64,000 bases of DNA from Nephrocerus scutellatus (Eukaryota > Arthropoda > Insecta > Diptera > Pipunculidae). A model generated the notes under the pieces. That model saw only the letters and a list, made by a program, of their open reading frames with translations. It was not told where the DNA came from and made no database searches. Below are positions 24,822 through 34,934 of the stretch, in pieces; position 1 is the stretch's first letter, and every line of letters begins with the position of its first letter. The DNA lies in assembly GCA_947095585.1 (NCBI GenBank), contig OX352761.1, positions 138,104,277 through 138,168,276 on the forward strand, given 5' to 3'. Position numbers and translations under genes: made by a program.

Positions 24822-26305
24822 TTTAGTATCTGTCTGTGTTCTCTGTTTGTATCCAAATGAAAAAAACTTTCCTGCGACGTACAACGATTTACTCCGAGTG
24901 GTTTTTTTTTTTAATTTTTTGTTTGTTTTGTGTGTAAACAGCGATAGCAAACGGTGAAAGCTTTACGAGTATTTAATACACATGCACAATGCACTTTGAA
25001 GTAGCTATAGTACCTATACACACACACTGCTCGGATTCACTATTCACCTATGTATCTTGTATATAGGCGCGTATTTCAAGGATTCAAGAGAATTTTTCAT
25101 GAATTCCACTACACTTTTCGACCACATCCACTTTTATAACATGAGCCCCGTCACTCAGTTGAATATTGCACTGGAAAAATTCACTTTCTCAAAGTGCTAT
25201 GAACCAAATAAACGACCACAATAATTCATATTATTTTATGACACAAAACGGACTACGAATACCACAAGTACAGCGAGATTGAAGACTTTCGTCCCAGAAG
25301 CTTTTCATTATCGAACCACGGAGCAATGGAGTAATTTTTCTAGTCACAGTATCCGTGCGAACAGTGTGCAGGTGCGAAAGAGACAGTTAGTGCGAGATAG
25401 ACTTAGGGCTGAAGGACGGCCGATGAAGAATAAAAAGGAAGAATCGTGAAACTTCAAACTGTGTTTTGCTTCATCGAAAAACGCTCGTAAAATCGACAAG
25501 TTTACAAAAGCTCTGCTGGTGATTTTCTTTTAGCCGTAATTTTCCGAAAGAATGCAAAGGCATGTTTCATATTTTACCACAATAAACTGTTAGAATTTAC
25601 ATTTTACCGGAAGAACGAAACGACTCCAAGTCCGTTTTTTAACTTCCATTTGGATTATTATTTGTATAAGAAATAATGATTTTTTCCGTAAATGAGGACC
25701 GAAATTTGGAGATATTCTTTTGTCACTCGCGAGCAAACTATTGAAAGCTTTAGTTTATTCCGACGTCAACGGCAGGACTTACATTTAGGTACCTACATGT
25801 ACCTACCGAAGAGCAAAAAGAATGAAAGAAAGAAAAACGCGTTTACTTTTTTTCTAAAGTATTTCCCTTGGCAAAAATGTAAAATTTTAATAAAAGTCAT
25901 TTGTTTCGTTCACTTATTTCCTACTTTTAGGTAACATTCCATCGGATTGAGCCATGAGTGTTATTCAAGTACATTTGCACAGGAAATTTTCTTGCACTAA
26001 ACTATTTTACTTGCTCCCATTAGTAATGTATCCGAAAACTATTTCCTTTGGAATATTCCTCTAGTATTGATATACGTATTTTCCATTTTAATTCCTTTGA
26101 AAACGAACAATGAACAGTGAAGGACAAAAAATATATATATTTTCTCCACTATCACCTTCGGACGGTGTTCGTGCGACAATTTCGAAATTTTACAAACGAC
26201 CCGTACTGCATCCGCAACGAAACTGAATTGTAATCTTCAATTAAGTTTAGGTTTAGAGTTAAAGTTGTGTATGCGGATGTCGAAGAGGCTTCTGTCCGTG
26301 GAACT
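24822..26305. other. Nrx-1 upstream region / 5' UTR and intergenic DNA
   Basis: The open frame continues upstream of the chosen ATG to about 24950 without another ATG, so this part is probably 5' UTR. I could not place a minus-strand TATA box or initiator confidently; TATA-less initiation is common in neural genes. No repeat element is recognised here, which contrasts with the element-rich flanks and fits a conserved control region. Confidence 0.4.
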
Positions 26306-26313
26306 GTGTGTAC

Positions 26314-26323
26314 TATATAAAAG
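26314..26323 (+). promoter_or_regulatory. TATA box of a plus-strand promoter
   Basis: TATATAAAAG sits in a less AT-rich context (GTGTGTAC upstream, GCTCCATCGAGACC downstream), so it is a credible core promoter rather than background. Initiation would be expected around 26340-26350. It points away from Nrx-1, making a divergent arrangement about 1.5 kb from the Nrx-1 start codon. Confidence 0.6.
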
Positions 26324-26508
26324 CTCCATCGAGACCGTTAGCTTTGGAGCTTCTTAGCGGTGGATGTTCGAAGAATTAATTCGAAGTTAACATAACCTCT
26401 GTGATAGACATTGTGTTGTTGTTGTTGTAGCGAATTGTTGTAGTGTTGTTGTTATTATTGCTGCAGGCGTAAACAGCAAAAGCTCCCTTAGAGTTGCAAA
26501 TAGCTTCA

Positions 26509-26544
26509 ATGAGCGAAAGTAACAACAAATCGCAAGTGTATTAA
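26509..26544 (+). CDS. Upstream ORF of 11 codons
   Basis: Within the predicted 5' leader of the plus-strand transcript, an ATG opens MSESNNKSQVY and stops at TAA 26542-26544, 3 bases before the next ATG at 26548. Such close spacing is typical of a uORF that could tune translation of the following frame. Its use is inferred. Confidence 0.35.
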   Translation: MSESNNKSQVY

Positions 26545-26547
26545 AAA

Positions 26548-26868
26548 ATGAATAACTCGTTACCGATTTCATCCTATGCCACATCATATGTTCTGTTGAC
26601 TATCTCTTTCGCGCTTACCCTTCTATGTATAGTGTCATACGCGATATTGGCCATGACAGTAAAATTCTCAAGTGATTCCACGACGATGAAGACCGACAGG
26701 CCAGTTACGATTATATGGTGGAATATTGGAATGTGCTATATCCTGGCTAGCTACCTAGCGCATGCTACTTTCGAATTTCGAATTCGTTTAATTTTTTACC
26801 ACTCTGTACAGGTTATTTTGAAAATTGCAATACACCATTATTCTGATGATGTCGCAATAGTGCACTAG
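26548..26868 (+). CDS. Hypothetical 106-residue membrane protein downstream of a TATA promoter
   Basis: An ATG in fair context (AAAAAATGAA) opens a 106-codon frame about 200 bases below a TATA box. The translation begins MNNSLPISSYATSYV, with a strong hydrophobic segment at about residues 14-37 (VLLTISFALTLLCIVSYAIL) and a second, weaker one near 53-70 (TIIWWNIGMCYILASYLA). A Lys/Asp/Thr-rich loop lies between them. I do not recognise the family. The TAG stop is followed five bases later by GTAAGT (26874-26879), a strong 5' splice site, so the same transcript probably splices just after the stop. Either this is a small two-pass membrane protein with a 3' UTR intron, or the whole stretch is a 5' UTR exon of a larger gene and the frame is fortuitous. 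The GTT-rich leader at 26410-26460 is typical of fly UTRs. Confidence 0.4.
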   Translation: MNNSLPISSYATSYVLLTISFALTLLCIVSYAILAMTVKFSSDSTTMKTDRPVTIIWWNIGMCYILASYLAHATFEFRIRLIFYHSVQVILKIAIHHYSDDVAIVH

Positions 26869-26873
26869 AAATA

Positions 26874-26879
26874 GTAAGT
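26874..26879 (+). promoter_or_regulatory. Candidate 5' splice site
   Basis: GTAAGT, the strict consensus, follows AAATA at the end of the exon driven by the 26314 TATA box. It supports real transcription on plus, though the stop at 26866-26868 places it in untranslated sequence for the long frame. Confidence 0.45.
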
Positions 26880-27530
26880 TTGTTGTCTTAAAACGCACAT
26901 TATTTTATTCCTAGTAGTACTCGTACAACGAAACTTATTTAGAACCACATACCAAAGAGCAATTCTATCGATTGATAAAAAGCTACTTGGAGTTGGATTT
27001 TATCAGGAAAAGTGATTAGCTTTTTCAGATGTAAACTACCATCTTAACTGTAAGGAGCAAAAACGCATGTGATTGATACGCCATTGTTATCGGAGAGAAA
27101 TCGTTTTCCCGTTCGCTTTATCCAGAAGAAATTTAAGAACAAAATTGCGTTGATGGAATTGGTAACCCCCATATGCGACGATGCGCAGATAAACGACCAT
27201 GATAATTTGAACACAAAAGTACTTAAAAAAAGATTACCGATGTTGATTCATTGATTCGTGCAGAACGGCGCCTGTTGTTAGTTATCTGTCGCCTTTGTCA
27301 AATCATGAATTCAAGTTAATTCATATTTATTAGAAAGAAAATAGTACACCTGCGAATTAATGCCAAATGGTGATCTCGAAAAAATAAAATAAAAAAGATA
27401 TACAAGTAGGTAACGATGTAGTTATCGATGGTGCTATACGGTAACGTCAACTGTGGCTAGGTTTCAGACAAACAAACAACTGATTAGATTTCCACGTTAG
27501 ATTGTTTAGGTAAAATTTATTACTGCGTAT
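26880..27530. other. Gene-free stretch
   Basis: A plus ORF at 27069-27254 shows no domain. It might be a further exon of the transcript starting at 26.3 kb, but I see no convincing acceptor for it. Confidence 0.4.
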
Positions 27531-27534
27531 ATGA

Positions 27535-27790
27535 TTTTCTCCTCTATCCTTCAAGACGGGATAGCCCCGTACGATAAAGTCATAATTTGTCCATGCCAGT
27601 GTAGCTTCATCTCAGACAAATCAGTAACTGATTAGATTTTCACCCTTAGGACACATGGTGATATAGGTGTAATTTCTAGGAAATATATTATACTGCGTGA
27701 TAAAGAGTTTAAGGCTGTCTATTATAGCATAGCCTGAGTAAAATTTGTAACCCATTAGAGAATTTGGCATCCGAAGTAAGCGTTTGTTAC
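27535..27790 (+). mobile_element. RTE LINE fragment
   Basis: The text TTTTCTCCTCTATCCTTCAA and the following GTCCATGCCAGTGTAGCTTC match the RT fingers region of the copies at 8430 and 38090. The frame is destroyed by stops and small deletions. Homology fades toward 27790, and a SINE follows. Confidence 0.7.
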
Positions 27791-27893
27791 CTTGTCCAAT
27801 ATACAAAGTATAACTTGATCCGATATGGGAATTGATCACGCTGGAAAAAGTTATCAAATACAGGAGGAAAAATCCTCTATTAGTCCAAAAAAA

Positions 27894-28190
27894 ATGATAA
27901 TAATAATAATAATATTCGGCGCGACAGATCGTTGCGGTCCAAGACCTAGCTTCGGGCGACCATTTTTGTTGTGCATGTATATTTTTGGACATAAATCGAA
28001 GGGACCTACAGTTAAGGCCGAGAACGGCGAATTGAGAAGCTTTTCGTGACAAGTTATTACTCTCGGATGTTTTTCACCTATTCATGAGAGGTGGGACACA
28101 GCGAAAAATCCTATTTTGTTGTTACTGATATTCGAACCACGAACCCCTGCCTAGTAGCCATGCCCTTTTCCACTGAGCCATGGCGCCCAC
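27894..28190 (-). mobile_element. tRNA-derived SINE, copy 3 (near full length)
   Basis: On minus it starts TGGGCGCCATGGCTCAGTGG (A box near 28180-28170) and carries a B box with GGTTCGAATAT at 28139-28129. It runs through the complete body and ends with CGCGCCGAATATTATTATT at 27894. At about 297 bases it is one of the longest copies and useful for a consensus. Confidence 0.92.
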
Positions 28191-28439
28191 AATAAAAATT
28201 GATATTAACGCAAAATTCCAGGCGTTGCACAAGAGTCATAATCGAGTAGCCAAAATCTAGGGAAGATTCAAAATTAACCAACATTCTCTAAGTCCGTACC
28301 GGTGGATATATTTTTTAGAAAAAAAGAAGAAAATGTGTTATATCATGGGACCTTATCATTCTCTGGACCACAAATACAATTCGAATACTTGTAATAAAAT
28401 TGTTTATTAATATTATAGTATATACAATATATTACTGAG

Positions 28440-29795
28440 AAATGGACACATCTTAAGAATAATGTGATTAGTACTGCTGATTCCATCGTAGGTAGTATCG
28501 GAACGACTGGTTCGATGACGAATATAAGCTAGCAACTGATCTGATAGTAAGAATATTGCTTATGGAGCAATGCAAATCATTCTCAAAGAACGCGGGCACG
28601 TAAAGAAAATATAAAGAGCTCAGAAGATATGAAAAAACAATTTACCGACGAAAGAAAGCAGCCTGGCAGAAGAATCTCGTCCGTGAACTAGAACAGTACA
28701 TATAGCGAGGACCGTACCAGAGACACAGAAGTTCTACCAAAGAGTCTGCGGTATGGTATGACGCAATATAGGTACACCACGTTGCACATACTGCAAAGAT
28801 AACGAGGATAACGATCCACTTTATGCAGTCGCCACCAAACAAAGACGGTGTTAGCAGAGCGATAAATCTTTTTAAATATAGGAAGGCCTCGGTAGCAGAT
28901 GGTATCTCAGCGAAACTGAATAATTCAGTCAATTCATAAACTAATAGTACAAGTATGAGAGAAAGAAGCGATGTCAGAACACTGGCGAAGAAGCATTCTC
29001 TGCCCAAACTTAAGAAAGGAGATATCATAAAGTGCAGCAATTATCGTGGCAAAACGTTGTTGAGTAACACTTATAGCCTTTAACCTTCAATACAGAATAT
29101 CCTCTTTCGCATAGCTCATCATTAGCCTATACCATTGGGGCTTCATCCCAGAAAAAGCAACAACTGATCAGTTTTTCACCATTAGGCAGATGAGATGATT
29201 TTCAAAACTCACTACATCTTATTTTTACAGACATTATATCTACCTATAACAGCTTTATAAAACCATAAGAGAATTCGACATCCCAAATAAACTGACATGA
29301 CTATGTTGTCCAAGCTAAGTAAAAATATCGGGATTACTATCAAGCCCATTCAACATTTGTTTCGAGCTCCGAAAAAGGGATGGACTGGCCTGCGTCCAGT
29401 TAATCTGCACATAAATAAGAGGAGCAAAACAAAGTACATGGTAGCTACGTCTGCGAGCATAAGATCCAAAAGGAGAGTCTATAATGATGAGACCTACAAG
29501 TTTTACCGCGATGTCGACATCGTGAACAGAACTAATCTCGGTAGGCTCCAGTCGCATGAGCGAAGAGGATCCTGCTCGGAAAGTTATATGTGGTAGGATT
29601 TATGGGACACAACAGCGGAGATGCCAAAGCATACGCTGGAAGGTTGGCTTAGACCAGGACGCCCAGAGTTTAGGGATGCTAAACTGGATGATATCGGCTT
29701 AAAATCGGCACTGGTGGAGAGATTTTTTTCCGGGAATCCAGGACCGCACCCCGGTTGTAGAGCCAAATTTAATGATGATGATAATATATTATTAT
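28440..29795 (+). mobile_element. RTE LINE copy, heavily decayed
   Basis: It begins in the EN-RT linker (WTHLKNNVISTADSI), passes the RT start (VSRAINLFKYRKASVADGI near 28850), contains a decayed palm with the YADD part missing, and resumes at LHINKRSKTKYM (29410). The C-terminal region and 3' tail (TTTAATGATGATGATAAT) end near 29780. It carries many more substitutions than the copies at 8370 and 36970, so it is probably older. Confidence 0.85.
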
Positions 29796-30088
29796 AGCAT
29801 GTAATATATATAATATATTATTATAATTTTTATGAAAAAATCAAATTTTTTAATTGGTTAAAGTAAAGCATCACGCAAGAAAAAGTAATGCAAATGAAAG
29901 TGTTAATCCTATGTACTCATTTAGTCTGATGATATATATGATTTATGATTTAGTGACAGTGACAATTTGGGACAGGTGTCAATTCACATTTCTACGATTA
30001 TAATTAGATCTGGTTTAAAATACGAAATCTATTGATATCATTTGTTATTTCCATCAGCAGTTAAGAAGGATGTTGGCTACAAAAGTTT

Positions 30089-30454
30089 ATGTTTTTTCAG
30101 AAATCGACTAACACTTTTCGAAAGTTCGTTATTGTTGTAGTTGTATTTAATCTTTTTGGCAGCTACGAATCCTTGACTTGTAACTTATTCTCATACCGTA
30201 TAAGCCGCTTAACACTGGCAGCAGCAGTTGCACAATCAGCATGTGGTCATTTTCTTTCCGCCGATGAAATTAATGTAACGGAAAGTGATAATTCTGTTAA
30301 AATCATCCGAGTAGAAATTAAATTGATAACGACGATGCCAAAAAGTGGTTATTGGCAACCTGACCGCATGGAAATGATGGGAACTTTAAAAGAAAAGGAT
30401 TATTTCACCAGTACAGCCAATAGAATTATATTTATAAGTATTTCATCCATTTAA
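30089..30454 (+). CDS. Hypothetical ORF, 121 codons, possible secretion signal
   Basis: An ATG frame reads MFFQKSTNTFRKFVIVVVVF with a hydrophobic stretch at residues 13-25 and a plausible signal-peptide end near GSYES. A mixed, mostly polar domain with two Cys residues follows. I recognise no family. The start lies inside TTTATGTTTTTTCAG, which could instead be a 3' splice site, so the frame might be an exon entered at about 30101. There is no promoter or polyA evidence. A chance ORF between decayed elements is the main alternative. Confidence 0.25.
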   Translation: MFFQKSTNTFRKFVIVVVVFNLFGSYESLTCNLFSYRISRLTLAAAVAQSACGHFLSADEINVTESDNSVKIIRVEIKLITTMPKSGYWQPDRMEMMGTLKEKDYFTSTANRIIFISISSI

Positions 30455-30698
30455 AGGTAATATAAATTTATTGGAATCTCAAAGCTAAGAAGTCTTAATT
30501 TAGGTATAATTGAAATATGCGAAAGAAAGCATTGAAGAATTCGAAACAACTTATGACCTGAACAATATATAACGGCATGATTTTTAAGACAATACTTCTG
30601 AGGAACTCTGGAAAATATCTACTCGTGCTAAATTTCTCTTCAATAAATATACATTGGTAAAAGCTCAAATTTTAAAAAAATAAACTATTATTATATGT

Positions 30699-30963
30699 AG
30701 GCGCCGTGGCTCAGTGTATAAAAACATAGCTTCTGAGCATGAGGTTTGTGGTTTGAATCCCAGTAACACCAAAAGAATTTGTCTCGCGAAAGTCTGATAA
30801 ATTCCCAAGAGTAATAACTTGTTACGACAAAGCTTCTCAATTCGCCGTTCGAATCCGGCTTTAAAGTGTAGGTCCCCTCTATTTGCGTGCAAAAATGTAC
30901 ATGCTCAATCAAATGGATGCGAGAAGTTAGGCCTTGGACCGCAATATTAATATTATTATTATT
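30699..30963 (+). mobile_element. tRNA-derived SINE, copy 4
   Basis: It starts GGCGCCGTGGCTCAGTG (A box 30707-30716) and has a B box GGTTTGAATCC at 30750-30760. The complete body includes GAGTAATAACTTGTTACGAC and GGTCCCCTCTATTTG, and the element ends in an ATT-repeat tail at 30950-30963. Both pol III boxes are close to consensus and about 33 bases apart, as in tRNAs. Confidence 0.93.
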
Positions 30964-30969
30964 AGTTAC

Positions 30970-33025
30970 ATAACCTATCATTTGATATCCAAACATGATT
31001 CTCCGAATCATCTTTTATCGAAAAAATTTGAAAATACAAACAAAACTAAAACAACATGGAAATGCCAACATTTAAAAAAAAATGCTCTGAAAATTTATGT
31101 TAGTTGACATTATTTGGTTATTTATCTATGATAAAATTTTGATGTTATTAGAACGATTGATAGCAGCGTATCATTATGCCCCTTAACTATAAGAAGATAT
31201 ACTTAATGTTTATGAATGTTCAAAGTTTTTCCTCAATGATAAAATTGTTTAATTTCTAGCTAACAGTTCTACCATTGTATAGAATGAAAGATTGTTAATA
31301 GGATAGTGGAAGTTTCTGCATTTCGATATAGACATTAATTTCTGCTTAAAAAACTTCAAAACTTAGTGCTTTCTAAATTAAAACTTCATGTGTTAATGAT
31401 AAAGAGGCAATTTTATAGAGCAATGATGCATCATCAAAAAGTCATCTTGTGAAATTTGTACAGGTAATTAGTTGGTACCATATATAACCATAATGCTGAA
31501 AAATGTCAAACTCAGTTACCTACATACACCAAGGCAAGACTAGTGCAATAAATTTCCAAGAAGTTCCTTTCTTTGTGAGGAAATAACGGGGAATTCTTAT
31601 CAGAAATGTCGCATGCGTTTCACAGCAAACAAGCGTTTGCAAGCGTTGCAAATTTTTAAATAAAGAAAACAACTAATAGGACGATGAACTTGCTTGTCGC
31701 AGAAGCACGCTCGATAAAATTGTTGACAACAAACTTCTATAAAGTTTAGCGTTATATTTCAGGAAAGGATGTAAAACAAACTAAGCGACATGTTTGTGTC
31801 ATCATCTTATGTCATCATTCACATCATTTTAAACACAAATAACCGACATATTGAACATGAAACAATGAACATGGAAATCCCTTTTATACGTCACATGAAG
31901 CAGGGGGCGGCTACAAACGTACAACACGCATGTAAATACGTACATTAAAACTGTACGAAAGTTTATTGCCGTGGTTAGCATCCCATGAGTTCAAATCGGT
32001 ATTAAATTAAATTTAGTTTAACTCTAGTTGAACACTGAATATGTCTAGCAAAAGTTTTTCAAAAATCTGTAAGCGATTTGATTCTAATCCAATCGCAGCA
32101 ATGTGTTGGCTTTGTCTATCGGTAACGAGGCACCAAACAAATGCAAATTTAAATATACATACCCTTAGAAAAAAAGGAACTGCTGAAAATGTTCTTCTCT
32201 ATGGTCTTTCTAAGTTAAAACACATAGTTTTTAGTACTGCGGGAAAATTGATTATTATATAATGACAACCGTAAAAGAATGATTTAAAAATGTTGACCAA
32301 ATCCGAATTCGAATCCCTTAAAAATTAACCAGTATCAGTCACACGCACAATTTCTCTTCCGGTTTTAACAAATGCTCGAGTTGGTGGAAAAGTACAAAAG
32401 TTTTTAGAAAAGCCCGATAAACTTATAAGGCTCTAAAAAGCTTATACGTTATATTGGTTGAAATCGAGGTTAAAATAAAATATTTCATTGTAATGAAAAG
32501 CTGGGAGTTTAAGTATTTTTTCAACCAATTTCTTGCTGCTTAAACTTTCTTATACTTTTAAAGCTGCTATAAAAGTTTGGAAATTGGAAATTACTGTAGT
32601 TATAAATTACAGTTTTTCAAAAGCTCTGCGGAAGGTAGTAGTTGACTGTTTCCAAAGATTAATTTTGTATTTTTTATAATATTTTTTCGGATTGATTTTG
32701 TTGCAACGTGTTAAATAAATCTTATACAAATGTTAAATAAATCTTATACAAATGCAAAATAAATAAAAATAATTACCTTATATGTCTGGCAGTAACGCTG
32801 TTTTTCAGTTTGGAACGCTGTTTTTATAGGATCGAATTTTTAAATACACAACAAACGGTTTAAGATTCCTACTTAATTAAGATACTAAAGCAAGCTTCTC
32901 TACTCGCCATATTGATAGTTGTAATTCAAACAAAATAAGCTTAAATCCTAAGGATTTTAGTTTAATTTTATTTTTTTTAAGGACATTTTTTTAAATTTTT
33001 TTTTCCAACTTTTTCCACTTTCCAT
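30970..33025. other. Gene-free stretch with a small tandem duplication
   Basis: No domain-bearing ORF. The plus ORF at 32041-32262 opens with a true ATG (MSSKSFSKICKRFDSN) but I do not recognise it and there are no accompanying signals. A perfect 22-bp tandem lies at 32710-32753. Confidence 0.45.
32710..32753. repeat. Perfect 2 x 22-bp tandem duplication
   Basis: Two identical 22-base units beginning GTTAAATAAATC stand head to tail. Perfect identity in otherwise decayed DNA suggests a recent slippage event. Confidence 0.9.
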
Positions 33026-33029
33026 GCAT

Positions 33030-33140
33030 TGCACACGTGACGCGTTGAGTATCAAAAATGCTGTGTGAGACTTAGCTGTTCACAAAATCTCAGCTCTCAA
33101 GGCTGTGTGATAAGTGGTTAAACTTGACCTCAAAAATGGA
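33030..33140 (+). repeat. Interspersed repeat family A, copy
   Basis: It shares CACACGTGACGCGTTGAG, GCTGTTCACAAAATCTCAG, and GTGGTTAAA-TTGACCTCAAA with the tandem units at 9405-9850 and the copy at 60290. Confidence 0.6.
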
Positions 33141-33340
33141 CGTGTCACAAAGTATGCCATCGCAAGCCAAGCGCTAACCAATTGTCTTAAAATATCTTCC
33201 ATCAAATCCTGACTTGTAGCAGCCAAGATATACGAGTGGGCAAACCGACAAACTGACAAACTAACAACTGAGAAACTGACAACACACAAGCTGAAATATT
33301 TTCCTGTCCTCTGATTACTAACATTTCCCTTCAGGCTCGC

Positions 33341-33636
33341 AATAATTAATAATAATATTTGGCGCGACAGACCAATGCGGTCCAAGGCCTTGCTTTTCGC
33401 GAACATCCGTGTTGTGCGTGATATATTTTTGGATAATAATGGAAGGAACCTACAATTTAATGCCATATCCTAAAGGCGAGTTGAGAACCTTTCCATGGTA
33501 GTTATTACTTTCGGAAGTTTGTCAGATAGACATTTGCGAAAGTTGGAACCGTGAAAAATACTTTTTGGTGTTTATGGAATTCGAACCTCGAACCTCTTGC
33601 TCAGAACTCCAACGCACTAGAGCTACCGCGCTCACC
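33341..33636 (-). mobile_element. tRNA-derived SINE, copy 5
   Basis: On minus a diverged head (GGTGAGCGCGGTAGCTCTAG) is followed by a B box region GGTTCGAATTCC at 33587-33576, the full body, and a tail of AATATTATTATTAATTATT. The A box has drifted most in this copy. Confidence 0.88.
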
Positions 33637-33779
33637 TAATTTCTATTAATTATAATTAAATAACTTTTACACACGCTTATTTATCTATTAAATATACCCA
33701 ACTCTTTTTTTACACGGTATCAAAATAACACGGATCATAAAAAAGAACAAATACATACTCCTTTTTAAATTCTTTATAT

Positions 33780-33965
33780 TTACTTCGCGTGGCCGTGGCT
33801 GGCTGGCTGGCCATATGTCGTCGGAAATACACATGTGTGCAAATTTTCAATGAAATCGAGCTTTGGGAAGTGGGTTAAAAATTTATCGCAAGATTCCACT
33901 GCAAACAAACAAACAAATACACGGACAAGCGAAGTTAATATAGAGAATTTAAAAAGGATCGTAGC
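33780..33965 (+). repeat. Interspersed repeat family B, copy 1
   Basis: It shares TGTGTGCAAATTTTCAAT, GAAATCGAGCTTTGGGAAGT, GGGTTAAAAA and GCGAAGTTAATATAGAGAAT with copies at 40435 and 46660, plus the GGCTGGCTGGC/CAGCCAGCC run. I do not recognise the family name. Confidence 0.65.
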
Positions 33966-34479
33966 GATATGGAAAAAAAAAGCTTGGTAAAGTTTTTCAC
34001 ATACGTATTGTATGGCTGCAGAACGAATCCTTGAACTTAACTGTACTTCCGAATATGGGCTTAAGGATAACCTTATGAGCATTAAGACCACCACGAGTAT
34101 TACGGTTGAATTCATAGAGACGTGGCATGTAACGGTCTATTTCTCTTGATCATCGCGTGTAGTGTAGCGGTAAAATAGTGATGATTAGTTATGATAGTTA
34201 CTAAGTAAGCTTTTTATTTATAGTTCCAAATTTAGTTTTTTATACTTACGATGTAAAGTTTGTTTATTATCCTTTTTTAATAAAAATATGAGTATAAATA
34301 TAACACGAATAATTTGCAGAATAAATATAATATGTGTTTTTATTAGTTCCTTTTTTGCACGATTTTTTTTTATCTTATACGATCAAGACCAAAACGTGGT
34401 TAACACACGTTGTTGTTCAAGTTCCACATGCGTTGAATAAGGATTTATGCGGTAAACATTAGATTTAAAACCATCTAAT

Positions 34480-34930
34480 ACGAACTGGATTAAACAATCA
34501 GAAAGATAATTACTAGTCCAAGCAGGGCTTTATTAATTCCATAGCCATTCATTTTCGATATAACAGCTTACTGCCAGACTCTGGCAAATGCCTTGGAAAT
34601 ATCGAGTGCAAGAACTTTGCTTCTACCAAATTTGTGAATAGACTGCTTCCACTTTTTAATGAGATATGCCATCAAATCCTTAGAAAGTACAGATGGGGTG
34701 GTACAAGGAAAGGGATGACGGTTCGCCTTTTTTGAGAACAGGCTGGATAAAAGCTGTTTTAAAACTTCTTTGGAAGATTCCAGAACAATAAGATAAATGG
34801 AAAAACCTACCCAGTGGCATTGCCAGCATTGAAGAACATCTCTTTAAAAGTATCGTGGTAATAAATTCAGGCCCGTTGTTGTAGTGGTGGTTAGGGTCGC
34901 CCAACTCCCTACAAATCTACAAGTTTTTTT
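34480..34930 (-). mobile_element. Jockey/CR1-like LINE reverse transcriptase fragment
   Basis: The minus strand reads PEFITTILLKRCSSMLAMPL, then FQRSFKTAFIQPVLKKGEPS and LSLYHPI, the classic opening blocks of a Jockey-group RT. After a frameshift it reads KFGRSKVLALDISKAFARVW, the first catalytic Asp block, in which the usual KAFDRVW has Asp changed to Ala. The YADD block and C-terminus are missing. A sister copy is at 47430-47830. Confidence 0.85.
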
Positions 34931-34934
34931 GTGT

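Noticed and set aside
27621..28052. 143-codon minus ORF
   Set aside because: It runs across the SINE body; similar SINE-derived peptides appear in other copies of the element (12420-12677, 33080-33466).
28642..29040. 132-codon minus ORF
   Set aside because: Antisense to the RTE copy on plus; the hydrophobic translation has no independent support.
30707..30775. Possible functional tRNA gene
   Set aside because: A and B boxes are present, but the cloverleaf stems do not close and the sequence continues into the shared SINE body.
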